Shown: piece by piece, positions 1 through 10,050 of the stretch
Layout: each line of letters starts with the position of its first letter
Position numbering within the stretch: the first letter of the stretch is position 1
Origin: Dimorphilus gyrociliatus
Taxonomy: Eukaryota > Annelida > Polychaeta > Dinophilidae
Assembly: GCA_904063045.1 (NCBI GenBank)
Contig: CAJFCJ010000069.1
Location: 67,196 to 91,738, forward strand
Direction: 5' to 3'
Length of the DNA stretch: 24,543 nucleotides
Made by a program: the position numbers and the translations under genes
The notes under the pieces: model-generated
Database searches by the model: none
Told to the model about the DNA's origin: nothing
The model's input: only the letters and a program-made list of their open reading frames with translations

Positions 1-23
1 AAGGCAACTATTTAATGATTACA

Positions 24-762
24 TCAGAATAAATGAGTTTTTTTCCACAAAATCTTTTTCACAAAATCCCCAAACAATAGCATGTCTTTACTCTTATCCC
101 ATTGTATATCATGTTTGAAATAAGGAATTCTAAGATAGTATAAGTTTGATTTTTTCTGAAAATGGTTAACAAATAAGGAATTTACACTTGTCATCAATTC
201 AATAATTATGCATTTACATTCAAATAAATTTGTTTTTGTAGATTTGATATTTGTGTAGATAGACAACTGTTATACATGAATACAAATGCTTTATTTATAT
301 GATATATACACTTGAAATATCCCAGTGTATAAAAGAACTAACTCTTCGTTCATATAAAGTTGTTGATAATTTTCAAGATAATCAGACTTGAAAATATAAT
401 TTTTTTCCAAGCCATTGAATTTATCAATTACTGTTTTTGCATACAAATATTAAAAATTTAACATTGTTAGGTTTAATGTGTTAGAGCTATAATTATGCAG
501 CTTACAGGTTTCTTCTCTTTTTACCAGTAATATCTCTAGTTCGTCTTGTCTTCACAAAAATACGCAAAATTGAACAGTTGATGTAAAAATGGGTTAAAAA
601 TTAATAAAAACCTTTTCTTAAATTGAATATGCCTTTTTATTTTCATTTCATTGACTGAATACAACATTGGGTTTAGTACTGGATTGAGGGGAATTAACAA
701 TCCTAGAATTATTACATAAATATCATTTTTGATGTTTAGATCAATGAAAACTGATAGAATTG
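24..762 (-). pseudogene. Decayed C-terminus of an LRR-type GPCR: TM6-TM7 exon plus kinase-like tail
   Basis: Read on the minus strand, exon 612-762 encodes the end of TM6 and TM7 with the LNPVLNPMLY motif of class A receptors. It starts after a strong acceptor (pyrimidine tract then CAG at 763) in phase 1 and ends at AG|GTTTTT in phase 2. Those are the same two intron positions and phases as in the complete receptor at 20258-24543, and residues ILSVFIDLNIKN align without gaps to FLPTLLDIKLKN there. A tail in one frame (about 440 down to 24) aligns with that receptor's kinase-like tail: TVIDKFNGLEKNYIF with TILNMKKNNMCF, and DFVKKILWKKTHLF at the end with NIVKKLLQKRTAFLN. Decay is visible: stops and a frame change between 535 and 440, and two TAA codons near 270-310 (these two could lie in a 45-nt intron). 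TM1-TM5 are absent. Homology is seen in the sequence; pseudogene status is inferred. Confidence 0.7.
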
Positions 763-898
763 CTGATAAAAAGAGAAAAAGATGAATATGAACATGAGCA
801 AGGAAGTTTCTTTAATTTTCTTTGTCGAATTACTGTCCTATTTTCATTAATGTTTGGTAGGCAATCAGTAGATGTTGTTGATTGGCTAAGATTTCAGA

Positions 899-2192
899 TT
901 AGTGAACATAGTCCGATATGGTTTTAGGATGTATTAGTTGAACCAATGGAAGGAGATGGCATTCATTCGACAATCTTCTTGTAATAGTTGATTCAATTTC
1001 AATATTATCAACTTTAACATTATTTGAGTTCCCTTGAATATTTTCATTGAAAATGAATGTCTTTTTTCCAATATCTCCAATTAATCCTCCAAGGTTTTCA
1101 TAAAATATATTAATATGTTCAAAGTAAACATTGAGAAATGTGCCACTGTATGCTTTAAATTCTTTTTTGACAATTGTAACTAATTTGAATTGTTTATAAA
1201 ATGTTTCAATATGAATTTCTTCAGTTGACTTAACATGAATATTGGCTAAGCGAACTTTGTATTTAACCAAATTGAACCATTTCAATTTTTTGTCATTGAT
1301 TTGAATGAATGAGTTATCAACAATGATCACCCCACCTTTATATTGAATAATAATCTGATGCATGTAATAATCGTCTTTAAGGATGCCTTGAACACTTGTA
1401 TTAGTTGAATTATCATTCAAAATATAAATTGATTGACCACTTCTGCCTACAATGTCGTAACAAATATTCCTCAGTCTCTTAGTTCTGGAATCAATGACCT
1501 TTTGGGAGAAATGAGGATCACCACCCGCATTTGGATCAACTGCAGTGAATAAAAATAAAATAATCAATCTATAAATAAGAATATCTTAAAAATTTTACCG
1601 CTTGGACAATTGTTCATTCCAGGCAGGGTTTCTGGTCTCTCAAACCAATAATTTGGAATATATGTTTCGAATTTAAAACATTTTGAAAATGAAACTGCAG
1701 TACTAGAAAAGTAGAGAACTTTATTGTCCCATTCTGGTACTTTATCAGAAAATTTATTTGGATCATTCTGAATAGGTGATAAAACAACAGCATCTATTAT
1801 ATCTTCTTTTATATAGTTGGCATATGTAGTTTCAGTATTTGGTGCTTGTTCTAAAAGTTTTTTGTAAAGTATGATTAGAGTTATAAATTGTTAAATAGAA
1901 ATTTCTTTACTATCTTACCTTGATACATAACAATTAGAAATTGATCACTTGATGGAAAGTCAGTAAAGTCTATTGACAAAACAGTTAGACCGGCAGTAGA
2001 GGCATGGTTAGGATGATAGCTGTGAACCACAGTCTTGGTGGATGAGATAATATACACCTGAATATTATCCAAACTACCAGGAAAAGCAATATATTCAACT
2101 TTTGCTGATGCCAAACCAATTTCATTTAAAAATATTTTGGTTGATTTAGAACAAACGAGTAAGGTAAAATACAATAAATATTTTAAAATCAT
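899..2192 (-). CDS. Secreted protein with ITIH C-terminal / vWD-like GDPHF domain (3 exons)
   Basis: Spliced model complement(join(899..1539,1599..1850,1919..2192)), 388 residues. Exon 1 begins with a signal peptide (MILKYLLYFTLLVCS). Donors are CAAG|GTAAGA and AGCG|GTAAAA; acceptors are TTTTAG|AACAAG and CTGCAG|TTGATC; introns are 68 and 59 nt, both phase 1, and the frame stays open throughout. GDPHF falls at residues 182-186, followed by NICYDIVGRSGQ and a V-G-L pattern. This matches the C-terminal domain of inter-alpha-trypsin-inhibitor heavy chains and the start of vWD domains. The first ~175 residues match no family I recognise. No vWA or VIT domain is present, so it is not a full ITIH heavy chain. 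It is probably an extracellular or body-fluid protein. It is divergent to the lectin-like gene at 2838, with a small transposon copy between them. A frameshifted paralogue fragment lies at 12482-12630. Confidence 0.72.
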
Positions 2193-2610
2193 TATTTTAA
2201 TGTTTAAAATACTTTATTGAAACTAAACTTCATACTAATCTGCTTGCTCCTTTTATATTTTAAAATTTCTATTAATCCTTAAATTCTCACGGTTAGGGTG
2301 GAAAAAATTATGAATAGTTTAACAATATAAAACCTTTTTTTTCATTCATAGCTATTCATCAATCTATTTTTATAAAATGTCCCATTTTGAATGCAATACA
2401 TAAAGATTTTATTGGCCAATTTTCTTAAAGGTTTCTAAATGCTTAAAAATTAAATGAAATTCTTTCAATAATATTGTCATTGTAGTCATGTAAGGAAAAA
2501 GTTTTCTATTACTCCTACCTCGTAAATACCTTAAAAATTAATAAATGTAATGTTCATCTTTTAAATGTTTGAAATTCTAAATAATTGAATAGAACATCAT
2601 TGTTGTTGAA

Positions 2611-2800
2611 GGATGTGGTAGAAAACGGCCATAAATGTATGGTTTTACCCTAACCCTAACCCAGCCCCTTGTTTTTGCCTAACCTTTTTGAATACCCCTA
2701 ACCCTTAGATGGGACCGTCCTATCTTATTCCTCCTAACCATTTCCCAGGCTGAAATCTAACTTTCAAATATTTCATTTATGGCCGTTTTTGACAGGTCCC
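2611..2800 (+). repeat. Inverted-repeat element (MITE-like), copy 1, with 9-bp target duplication
   Basis: A 190-bp element flanked by a perfect 9-bp direct repeat GTTGTTGAA (2602-2610 and 2801-2809). The ends are inverted repeats carrying AAAACGGCCATAAAT. The core holds CCCTAACCCTAACCC and CCCCTAACCCTTAGA. It has no coding capacity. It lies in the spacer between two divergent genes. It is related to the copies at 5024, 16002 and 19676, and its termini are the most divergent of the four. Confidence 0.85.
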
Positions 2801-2837
2801 GTTGTTGAAGTGTTGAATGTTCACTTGCTGTTTTAAA

Positions 2838-3431
2838 ATGAAGACTTTGTCAAAAATAATAATTCTCTCTTTTTTAAGTCTAAAATTTCAAAATTTAGGT
2901 AAAATATTATATTTTGGAATTAAATTGTAAAATTGATAATCAATCATCTCTTCCTAACAGAAGCGACTATCTGTTCAAGTTCAAAAAATTGTTCAAATTT
3001 TGAAATTTGTAAATGTTCATGCGACTCAAAGCATGGAGAAGAAATATGCGAAAATAGTTGATTATGGTCACCTGCATAAATTAAATAATGGAGATGAGAG
3101 TGATTTTGTAACGTTACATTTAGGCAAAAATTATCGGGTTGCAATTAATCTTTTAGTGTACTACAATGTTTTTGGCTTAGATTTCAGACTAGTTTCAAGT
3201 GTTTTAAACATGTTCAAATCTTTCTATGTTGAATTGACAAATGATAATCCTGCAATTCAATATAATTCAATGAACTATTCATACTGTAGTGAAAAGGATG
3301 ACAATATTCTTGAAGAAAGTGACAATTTTTACACAATTTTATGTAAAACTGGTGGAGTCAAAGGTCAATTTGTTGTTTTACATTCAAATTTATTAAGTAT
3401 AAATATATTAGGTGCGATCTGTATATTGTAG
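2838..3431 (+). pseudogene. Secreted Cys-rich / fucolectin-like (F5/8 type C-like) gene, 3'-truncated by a mariner
   Basis: Exon 1 (2838-2898) encodes a signal peptide, MKTLSKIIILSFLSLKFQNL, ending at TTAG|GTAAAA in phase 1. The acceptor TTCCTAACAG lies at 2951-2960. The phase-1 continuation is a Cys-rich stretch (TICSSSKNCSNFEICKCSC) that stops at TGA 3059-3061. From about 3020 a second frame (+1) is open to 3431 and resembles a fucolectin/discoidin domain: VTLHLGKNYRV (compare VDLG..Y.I), LLVYYNV.....FRL, and C....GVKGQFVVLHSN (compare GRYV.V). The frames can be joined by a 1-nt frameshift, or by a 68-nt intron with a weak donor at 3058 that would delete part of the lectin-like domain. The last ~7 codons lie inside the mariner that begins at 3408, so the native 3' end is lost. 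The lectin assignment rests on motif pattern only. Confidence 0.5.
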
Positions 3432-4734
3432 ACATTCTGCTGTAATTTTAAAATGGGTTAACTAATAGTATTGATACTTTCCAAATATATTACTTAATCT
3501 GTTAGGTTTCATTGTGAAAACTTTCACCCCATTCTGTCAAGACATTACAAAATTATTTTGGTGCAAGCAACTGCTAGTCATGCCTACACATTCCCATCAA
3601 TGAAAAATTGTTTCATTTTTAGTACATGAGAAGGCCTCTCCAAAGAACATTCACACATGGTTAAAAAGCTATTGTGGTGATGAAACTCTGACTGAAGGCT
3701 CAGTAAGAAGGGTGGGTTATTAATATAAAAAAGGGAAGAAAAAATCTTGAAGATTTGCCAAGATGCGGCTGTTGAAGGACATCTGTAACAGAGCAGAATA
3801 AGGAAGAGGTTGACAAGCTTCTCAGACAAGATTGAACCATATCTCAGAGAGCAATTCCAAAAAATTAGAAATTGGTCAAGAGGCTGTTGGGAAGATGATT
3901 AAGGAGCTGGGGTACAGAAAAATTTGTGCTAAATGGATCCCCTATGATCTCATTCAGGATCAAAAAGAGGTGAGGGTGAGTCATTGTGTGGAGCTACTCC
4001 AAAGATACACAGCAGAAAAAGAAGCATTTTTGGAAAAAATTGTTACTGGAGATGAATCTTGGGTTCATCTTTATGATCCTGAATCAAAGAGGGCTTCTTT
4101 AAGATATAAGCACACTTTGTCTCCACCTGAAAAAAGCTAAAAATGGCTAAATCAGCAGAAAAACTTATGTGCACCATTTTCTGGAACCAATCAGGCTTAA
4201 TCCATGTTGAATTTATGGATTATGGTGAAATAGTCAACTCCATCCAGTATGTGGAGACCCTGAAGAGATTAAGAAAGAGACTGCATAGGATAAGGCCTGG
4301 AAAACAGATCATTTTACAACATGATAATGCCAGACCCCATACCAGTCTATACATGACAGATTTTATGATGAATCAGGGATGGTCTATATGTCCACGTCCC
4401 CCATACAGCCCTGATTTGGCTCCATCTGACTATTACTTGTTTGGACGACTAAAAGATCACATCAGGGGAGTTGACTATGATAATTTAGATGAGCTAAAAA
4501 AAGATATCAGGGAATTTCTGAGGAGAAAACCATCTTCCTTTTATCGGAACAGCATTGACTTACTACCATCCAAATAGCAGACATGTATAAACAATGGGGA
4601 AGACTAATAAAAACTCAAATAGTTAATTTTTATAGAGTAGACTATAGGCTATGACATTAAACAAATATTATTCAAATTAGTTTACTATTAGAGCTAAAAA
4701 TACAAAACATCTACAATATATGGATCGCACCTAA
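3408..4734 (+). mobile_element. Complete mariner element with both terminal inverted repeats
   Basis: The element is 1327 bp, the usual mariner length. The left end reads TTAGGTGCGATCTGTATATT, and the reverse complement of the right end reads TTAGGTGCGATCCATATATT. The ends agree over about 25 bp except for two adjacent bases, and both start TTAGGT like other mariners. A TA dinucleotide flanks each side (3406-3407 and 4735-4736), as expected for the family's TA target duplication. The insertion sits at the 3' end of the lectin-like gene on the left and directly abuts the truncated receptor relic on the right. The encoded transposase is broken, so this copy is non-autonomous. Confidence 0.9.
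3620..4577 (+). pseudogene. Mariner transposase (D,D34D), frameshifted
   Basis: Transposase of the mariner family, a cut-and-paste DDD enzyme. The N-terminal DNA-binding part (about 3620-3880) is only recognisable across broken frames (VHEKASPKNIHTWLKSYCG; later VDKLLRQD). From 3832 one frame runs to 4140 with VTGDESWVHLYDPESK (first catalytic Asp). A stop and frame change at 4138-4143 leads to a second frame ending at 4577 with LQHDNARPH (second Asp) and PYSPDLAPSDYYLFGRLK (third Asp). Exactly 34 residues separate the second and third Asp, the mariner D34D signature. All catalytic residues survive, but at least two frame breaks and N-terminal stops make it inactive. Confidence 0.9.
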
Positions 4735-5023
4735 TATAATAAGGAAAGCCAGGTTTTGAAACAAGAAAACCTTTTGAATCAAATTTCACTTGACAATGAT
4801 TTTTCAAAGCGATTTTACAATTTTTAGTAAATGCCGATTGAGGACAAACCAATTCGTCTATACTATTATAACAATCAGACTTCATATTGCATTGAATAAG
4901 CTTTGTTGTGCATTGGCTATTGCAATAGAATTGAGATTTTTTATTGCAATCTGTAAATCATTTTCAAAAAGGAGTGCATGCTTTTGAATATTTTATGTGT
5001 ACGGAATATATATATATATATAT

Positions 5024-5229
5024 GGGGCTGACAGAAAACATCCCCAAATGAGTTTTTTGAAAGCAACATTTCGATTGAAAAATGGTTAGGAGGAGTAAAG
5101 TAGCTTTTGATTTATAGTTAGGGGGGTCCCATCTAAGGGTTAGGAGCAATCAAAAAGGTTAAGGAGAGACAAGGGCTAGGTTAGGGTTAGGGTTAAACTG
5201 TGCTTTTGGGGATGTTTTCTGTCGTATCC
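5024..5229 (-). repeat. Inverted-repeat element (MITE-like), copy 2, inside an (AT)n tract
   Basis: A ~206-bp element whose left end GGGGCTGACAGAAAACATCC matches the reverse complement of the right end, GGATACGACAGAAAACATCC. The core is GGTTAGGGTTAGGGTT, in opposite orientation to copy 1. It is embedded in an (AT)n run (about 5008-5023 and 5230-5243), so the exact target duplication cannot be read. It interrupts the linker or intron after an LDLa module of the decayed receptor. Confidence 0.82.
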
Positions 5230-5726
5230 ATATATATATATATAAGTTTGTATACTCTCTCTATAGGTCTTTTCTATTGATTTATCACTACCGCAAATTT
5301 CATCACTTGAATCAAAGCAGTTGATTTCATTATCGCAAATTTGTTCAAATTCAACACATTGTTTGTTATAACATGTATATCTAATCAGTAAGTGTATATA
5401 TTATTAATATACAGTGCATACTGTATATATACATTATTGATAGGGAAGATAACTACCTTTGAGTAGTATTGCAACTCTCTCTGGCTAAAATTGATACCTT
5501 TTTACTGTGGAAAACTTTTTCTCTTATTTTGATTATACTTACAACAGAACATTTCATCTGAATTATCACTGCAATCATTGATATGATCACAAACACGAGC
5601 ATAACTTATTGTCATATCCATACTAAAGCACATAAATTGATTTGTATGATTATGAGGACAATTCTGCTCATCTTATCCCATTCGACAATCAAAATGACCA
5701 TCGCATATGTATACTGAACTAAGCCA

Positions 5727-6427
5727 GCATTGTCTTGCTGGAAGATGTACTGCCTGCCCATTTTTGCCTCAATTTCTTCTATCACAGGCAGAACATCTTC
5801 CACAATGAAGGAGCTATAGTTTTCAGCATTCAGCTTGCTCCTTATCCTCCAGACTTCAAATATGCCGTCAAAGGTTATCAACCCCCACACCAATACTCCA
5901 CCTCTCCCCATATTTTTTGTGACCCTGAAGTCCTTTTCACTGTTGCTGGTCCAAGTCCTAAAATCATCAGGTCCACTTAGCGAAAACCTAGCCTCATCAG
6001 TAAAAATAACCCTAGACCAGTCTAGATTTTCACTAATAACTTTGAGGCAGTACACTTTTCTGCATTTACAGTCTTTGGAGGTGAGATCAGTTCTTTGTCT
6101 GACTCTTTTATATTTGAAATTTTGTCTTTTCAGCTCCCTCTGTATTGTTCTTACACTTACATCTACTTCTAATTCCTTTAATATCTTTGCTGCTGTCACT
6201 CTTTGTTTGTTATCTTTTAGTTTCTTTATAATTCTTTTCATCCTCGCTATCTCTCTGTCGGAAAGCTTCTTCGGACCTCCCCTATTGTCTTGTTCTGGCT
6301 GCTTGTACTTCAGTATGTTACTGATTGATGATGGTGCCATTCCTAAAACTCTTGCTGTTGCCCTTAATTTCCCTATTTCGCTAAATTTCTTGATTACCAA
6401 ATCCCTTATATCTTGACTCCAAACCAT
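5727..6427 (-). pseudogene. Tc1-family transposase, C-terminally truncated
   Basis: The frame opens at ATG 6427 (MVWSQDIRDLVIKKFSEIGK) and runs about 233 residues uninterrupted to the truncation point. The N-terminal paired-like helix-turn-helix region carries KLRATARVLGMAPSSIS and VSVRTIQRELKRQNFKYK. The catalytic core shows VIFTDEARFSLSGPD (first Asp), GGVLVWGLITFDGI, and FQQDNA (second Asp). Sequence after QQDNA is receptor DNA, so the third catalytic residue and the C-terminus are missing. Apart from truncation the frame is clean, so this copy is younger than copy B. Confidence 0.88.
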
Positions 6428-6793
6428 AATTAAAAAAATACAATATAAATTATGCACAGTAATTTTTAATATTCAATAACTAATAAACTTAACTTAAAAC
6501 AGGAAAAAAGTTGAAAAATTTTTTGTTTGAGATGTCTATTTGAATGTCAAACTGGATGTCAACTCAATGTTCCAAAAAACATGTTGCGTGGCCAAATAAA
6601 GAAAAAACTTATGAAAATTATTAAAAATTTTTGCTAATAATGTTCACAAAATATTATCATTTTCTTCAATTTTTTTCAATATTATGTCAATTTAACTCTT
6701 TTTCTATATAAATTTAGACAAAAAACACTAATTTGCAGAGGACAAACACTTTTAACCGTTAATTAAAAATTGGCCTATCAAAATTTACAGTGT
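5727..6793 (-). mobile_element. Truncated Tc1-like transposon, copy A
   Basis: Minus-strand Tc1-family element that keeps its 5' end and loses its 3' end. The 5' terminus (about 6750-6793) contains GGCCTATCAAAATTTACAGT, which recurs in copy B at 12040-12060. The 3' boundary lies near 5727, inside the transposase gene, where the sequence passes straight into LDLa coding sequence (SVYICDGHFDC). The region 6460-6750 is the AT-rich 5' non-coding part of the element. No second terminal repeat was found, so it cannot move by itself. Confidence 0.8.
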
Positions 6794-9654
6794 CCATATA
6801 TACATGTCGTCCACTTTATAACAACCAAACATGTTAGCTTGGCACGCAAAATCTTTTACAGGCTTTTCTCTAATAATTTTCCTTGATATTTAAATATTTC
6901 AAAAAATGATTCAATTAATTAAAATCTATTGTTTTTTGTCAGAAAAACATACTTGCCAACTCTTTTTTCGCATAACGTTGAGGTAAATTTCATTCCATGT
7001 TGAATTTTTTCAAACTGTAATTGATATTCTGAATATTGGAGAAAAAATTAATGTCTGTTTTTGAGAGAAAATCAATAAATTCTTTACTATAATCTCCTTG
7101 ATAAAAGTAAAAGCTAAACCAATGAGATAAGTCTATTAACTATAAATTTAGCAAAGTTGTAATAAATAGACAATTTCTGGCTTTTTAATATTGTAAAAGT
7201 TCACTTAAAACTGATTTATTAAAATAATACTAAGAGTTGGTTTAGATGATACTTTTAATCATTTTTATCAAGTAGTATCCTTCTTCAAATGCCTCAAAGA
7301 TATTTGTTTGAAAGCGACTGCGTGTCTCAACTCTCCGTCCAATAATAGCCGAACAATTTAAACTTTTATTTAGAATTTCATATTCGTCCTCTTCATCTTG
7401 TGAAATAAGGTCAACTAAATAATTAGTATCGGTAACTAAATAGACTCTTCTTTCAGTTTTCATCTTTCTAACTGATTATAAATTGACAAACTGAGTAAAC
7501 GTTTTATAGAAAAAATATATCTTATATATTTTTGGTTTTATTGAATTATTCATCCAACTAATTCCAAGATTATAGGCTTATTAAGAAATTAATTATTTAT
7601 GATGATGAAATCTTGGAATATACTGCATATTGTTCATGTTGGGATGAACTGAACTTTGACATCTACAATAGTAACCTTTTGAGAAAAATAGCATAGGAAT
7701 AAAACCGTAGTGATAGTAATCTAAATCAGTTAGATATTGGAAAAAAAAATGTCTATTGAATATATTCAAATTGGCCATTGTTCAATTTTTTTCGCTACAA
7801 AATTGTAACATTTCATCAACAGATTTCTTTTCTTTGTATTGGAAATGATAAAAGCACGTTTCATCATAATAAATAATTGGTTGTCCTTGGCAAGGATTCT
7901 CTTCATTAAAACATGGAAACAAAAACTGGTATAGTTACTTATTATTAAAGACAAATCGGAAATATACCGGAGTTGGAACAAGATAATAAAACTATTGGTT
8001 CATCCATAATTCGCCCTCTAACGTGATATTTTCATGGAAAATTATTAAACGAAAAATTTAAGATTACTCACAAAGCATTCATTTCACAATCATGTATATC
8101 TGTTGCGTTTCGGGGACAATTTAGAAATAGTATGAAATACTGAACTACCGCAGTACTGATACTTCCGCTTTATTTATTGTACCAGATAAAAATCCCAAAT
8201 GGTTGCATATAATTTGAATTTCTCTAAACCCAAGATTATTTACGAAATGATATCCGTTTCTAGAGTAAATAATGGGATATCCGCTAATTTTACTAAGATT
8301 ATACAAATTCTCATAAATAGAAGTTTTCAACGAATTATGAAATAGAATGGTTTGGTCTATAAAAAATTGATTGTTAAATAGTTGAAAATGTGAAAAGATC
8401 ATTAAATGAAGAATTACTGGAATATTTCCCTCGAATACATTGAGTATGCGTAAGGTAATAGACGCTGTTATCTTTATTCGTTCTTAGAAAGTAGCAAGAA
8501 GGCATTTGCTGTTCATCCAGAATCTCACAGTTATGCAACAATATATTGTCAAACTACATAAATATTAAAAAGTAACTTTAATAACAGAATAGCAAAAATG
8601 AAATTTGTCAAAATTGTCTTACTCCATCGTCATAGGGATAGAAAGATTCTTGAAGTTTGCTTTTGTAGAATAGGATGAAACTATACACATGTAACTCATT
8701 GCATTCCAATTAAATCGGTATTCAACAAATGCTATTGCCACACCTTACATTTTTGATATTGTAAACACGAATGGAGGATTTACATTTTCTTTTATAATCC
8801 TTTTTAAACTATCATAATAAGAATCATTGAAATCCATAAATATTGCTTCTATAAAGGTTAAATCATAATTTTTGAATTTGAAAAATCTTTCTATTTTTTC
8901 ATTCTCAACCTCCTAATTCATTATATCTACAAAACAGTCTTTCGTCGCTATCATATTCTTCAAGTTTCACTTTAGCAATTTTTCCATTTAGAATTCTAAT
9001 TTCAACAGAAGCATTCCGAATTTCAATATCTTCAATTATAAACAATTCGTGTTTTTTACACTTGTACTCTTCATCGTTTAGAGATGAAATATACAAAACG
9101 TTTTGCTTAGTTTTGAATAGAGGAAGAAATAAATTTTGATTTATCCTCTTAATAAATATATCTGCTTGTTTGTTTTTTATTAAAAAAACTAGGCTGCAAA
9201 AGTTTTGCAGTTGGAAGATATTTCAATACAAACATGATGCATCCGCTTTGAAACAGGTTAGTATTACTCTTTCATATATATCTTTTTCTAACACTTTGCT
9301 ATGAACATAAAACTGTTGTCTAGTTTTAAAGAATTTAAGATAAGAAAGAAGAATATTTACAATTGACAACACGGATTGAATTGAGTTATTTTTAATGATT
9401 TCATAGGCTGCTATCCAAAAAATATTGAATTTGAGCAAACTTTTTATCATAACCCATATTTTCGCAAAGTACACCTTTAAAATAATGCAATAAATTATAT
9501 ACTTTTCTATTAATTGTTATAGCTCTTGGTTGATATTCTGTTGAATTTCCTACAATAAATCCTTCATACGTATTTCATTGATATCTAACAAAATTGTTGA
9601 CTTTTTTATATTTTCACAGGCTAATAGAGAAATTGGTAAACAAATAAAAAACAT

Positions 9655-9866
9655 ATTTTAAGATAAACTTCATTATTCTTTAAATGTACATCAGTAAAGT
9701 TTTATTGTTATTTTGCCCCATTTAGACGATATTGGTTAATATTATAACAATTATTCACGATATTGACAAACAAACCACTTAAAAATTAACTAGGTCATAA
9801 TAAACTAATAAAGATTTAATAATTTAATGATAATAAACAAATAAAGATTTGAAACTGAGCTTAAAG

Positions 9867-9897
<31 letters not shown>

Positions 9898-10050
9898 CAA
9901 TAAATCAATATTGTTTATAATCCATCATATTCAAGTAGCTCATAGAAGTTATAACATCATGATGGAAGAAGCTATAAATAACTGTTTCTTGTTTGTTTTT
10001 CTTTTCCTGACCCAATATCGGGACAGTATTTATAACCAAAACTATTCCAA
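9655..10050. other. Spacer between receptor relic and GPCR; (AT)n microsatellite
   Basis: No coding exon is convincing here. It contains a long AT dinucleotide run at about 9867-9894. It is the 3' flank of the GPCR at 10051-11079 and the upstream flank of the decayed receptor that starts at 9654. Confidence 0.6.

Larger units (their letters stand above)
4735..9654 (-). pseudogene. Decayed N-terminal half of a multidomain receptor (SRCR-like, C-type lectin-like, LDLa)
   Basis: Read on the minus strand, it starts at 9654 with a signal peptide (MFFICLPISLLAC). SRCR-like pieces follow: VLCENMGYDKKF and RVILTCFKADASC (9223-9540), RLFCRYNELGG (about 8920), and IQIICNHLGFLSG with FLNCPRNATDIHDC (8060-8400). 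Next are C-type-lectin-like segments (7593-7920: YYDETCFYHF then QFCSEKN; a second set at 7242-7463 and ~6950-7150 ending STLCEKRV). LDLa repeats follow at 5270-5730 and 4800-4960 (VCDHINDCSDNSDEMFC, ICDNEINCFDSSDEIC). The lectin and LDLa parts align with the complete receptor at 20258-24543. Lesions: an in-frame TGA in the lectin module, a TAA in the LDLa at ~5676, a frame change near 8145, a Tc1 fragment (5727-6793) inside an LDLa, and a small element at 5024. The copy stops at the mariner's right end. Introns remain recognisable. Confidence 0.62.

Noticed and set aside
763-860. Readthrough upstream of the TM6-TM7 exon (a hydrophobic stretch and a basic RTVIRQRKLKK) as TM5-loop-TM6
   Set aside because: The acceptor at 763 matches the intron position and phase in the complete receptor, so this stretch is most likely intronic; the basic segment is also in another frame.
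2643-2760. CCCTAA repeats suggesting a telomere or chromosome end
   Set aside because: The tracts are only 2-3 units long, occur in four places in both orientations, and always lie inside the same ~200-bp inverted-repeat element.
4735-4860. CUB-like motif (SKGFLVSKPGFPYYI) after an LDLa repeat on the minus strand
   Set aside because: The same position in the intact receptor has a homologous non-CUB linker (LKSSKIIFLNIG), and the sequence is cut by the mariner end, so a CUB call is not supported.
5835-6416. Long plus-strand open frame opposite the Tc1 transposase
   Set aside because: It is antisense to a clear transposase with catalytic motifs and shows no domain features of its own.
5676-7800. 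In-frame TAA and TGA codons suggesting a reassigned genetic code
   Set aside because: They occur only in the decayed receptor relics. The intact genes (GPCR, LRR, GNAT, receptor) have no internal stops and end at standard stop codons.
8120-8150. A 23-nt intron that would rejoin the SRCR-like frame
   Set aside because: It is far below the 54-83 nt seen elsewhere in the window, and the surrounding gene has other lesions; a frameshift is simpler.
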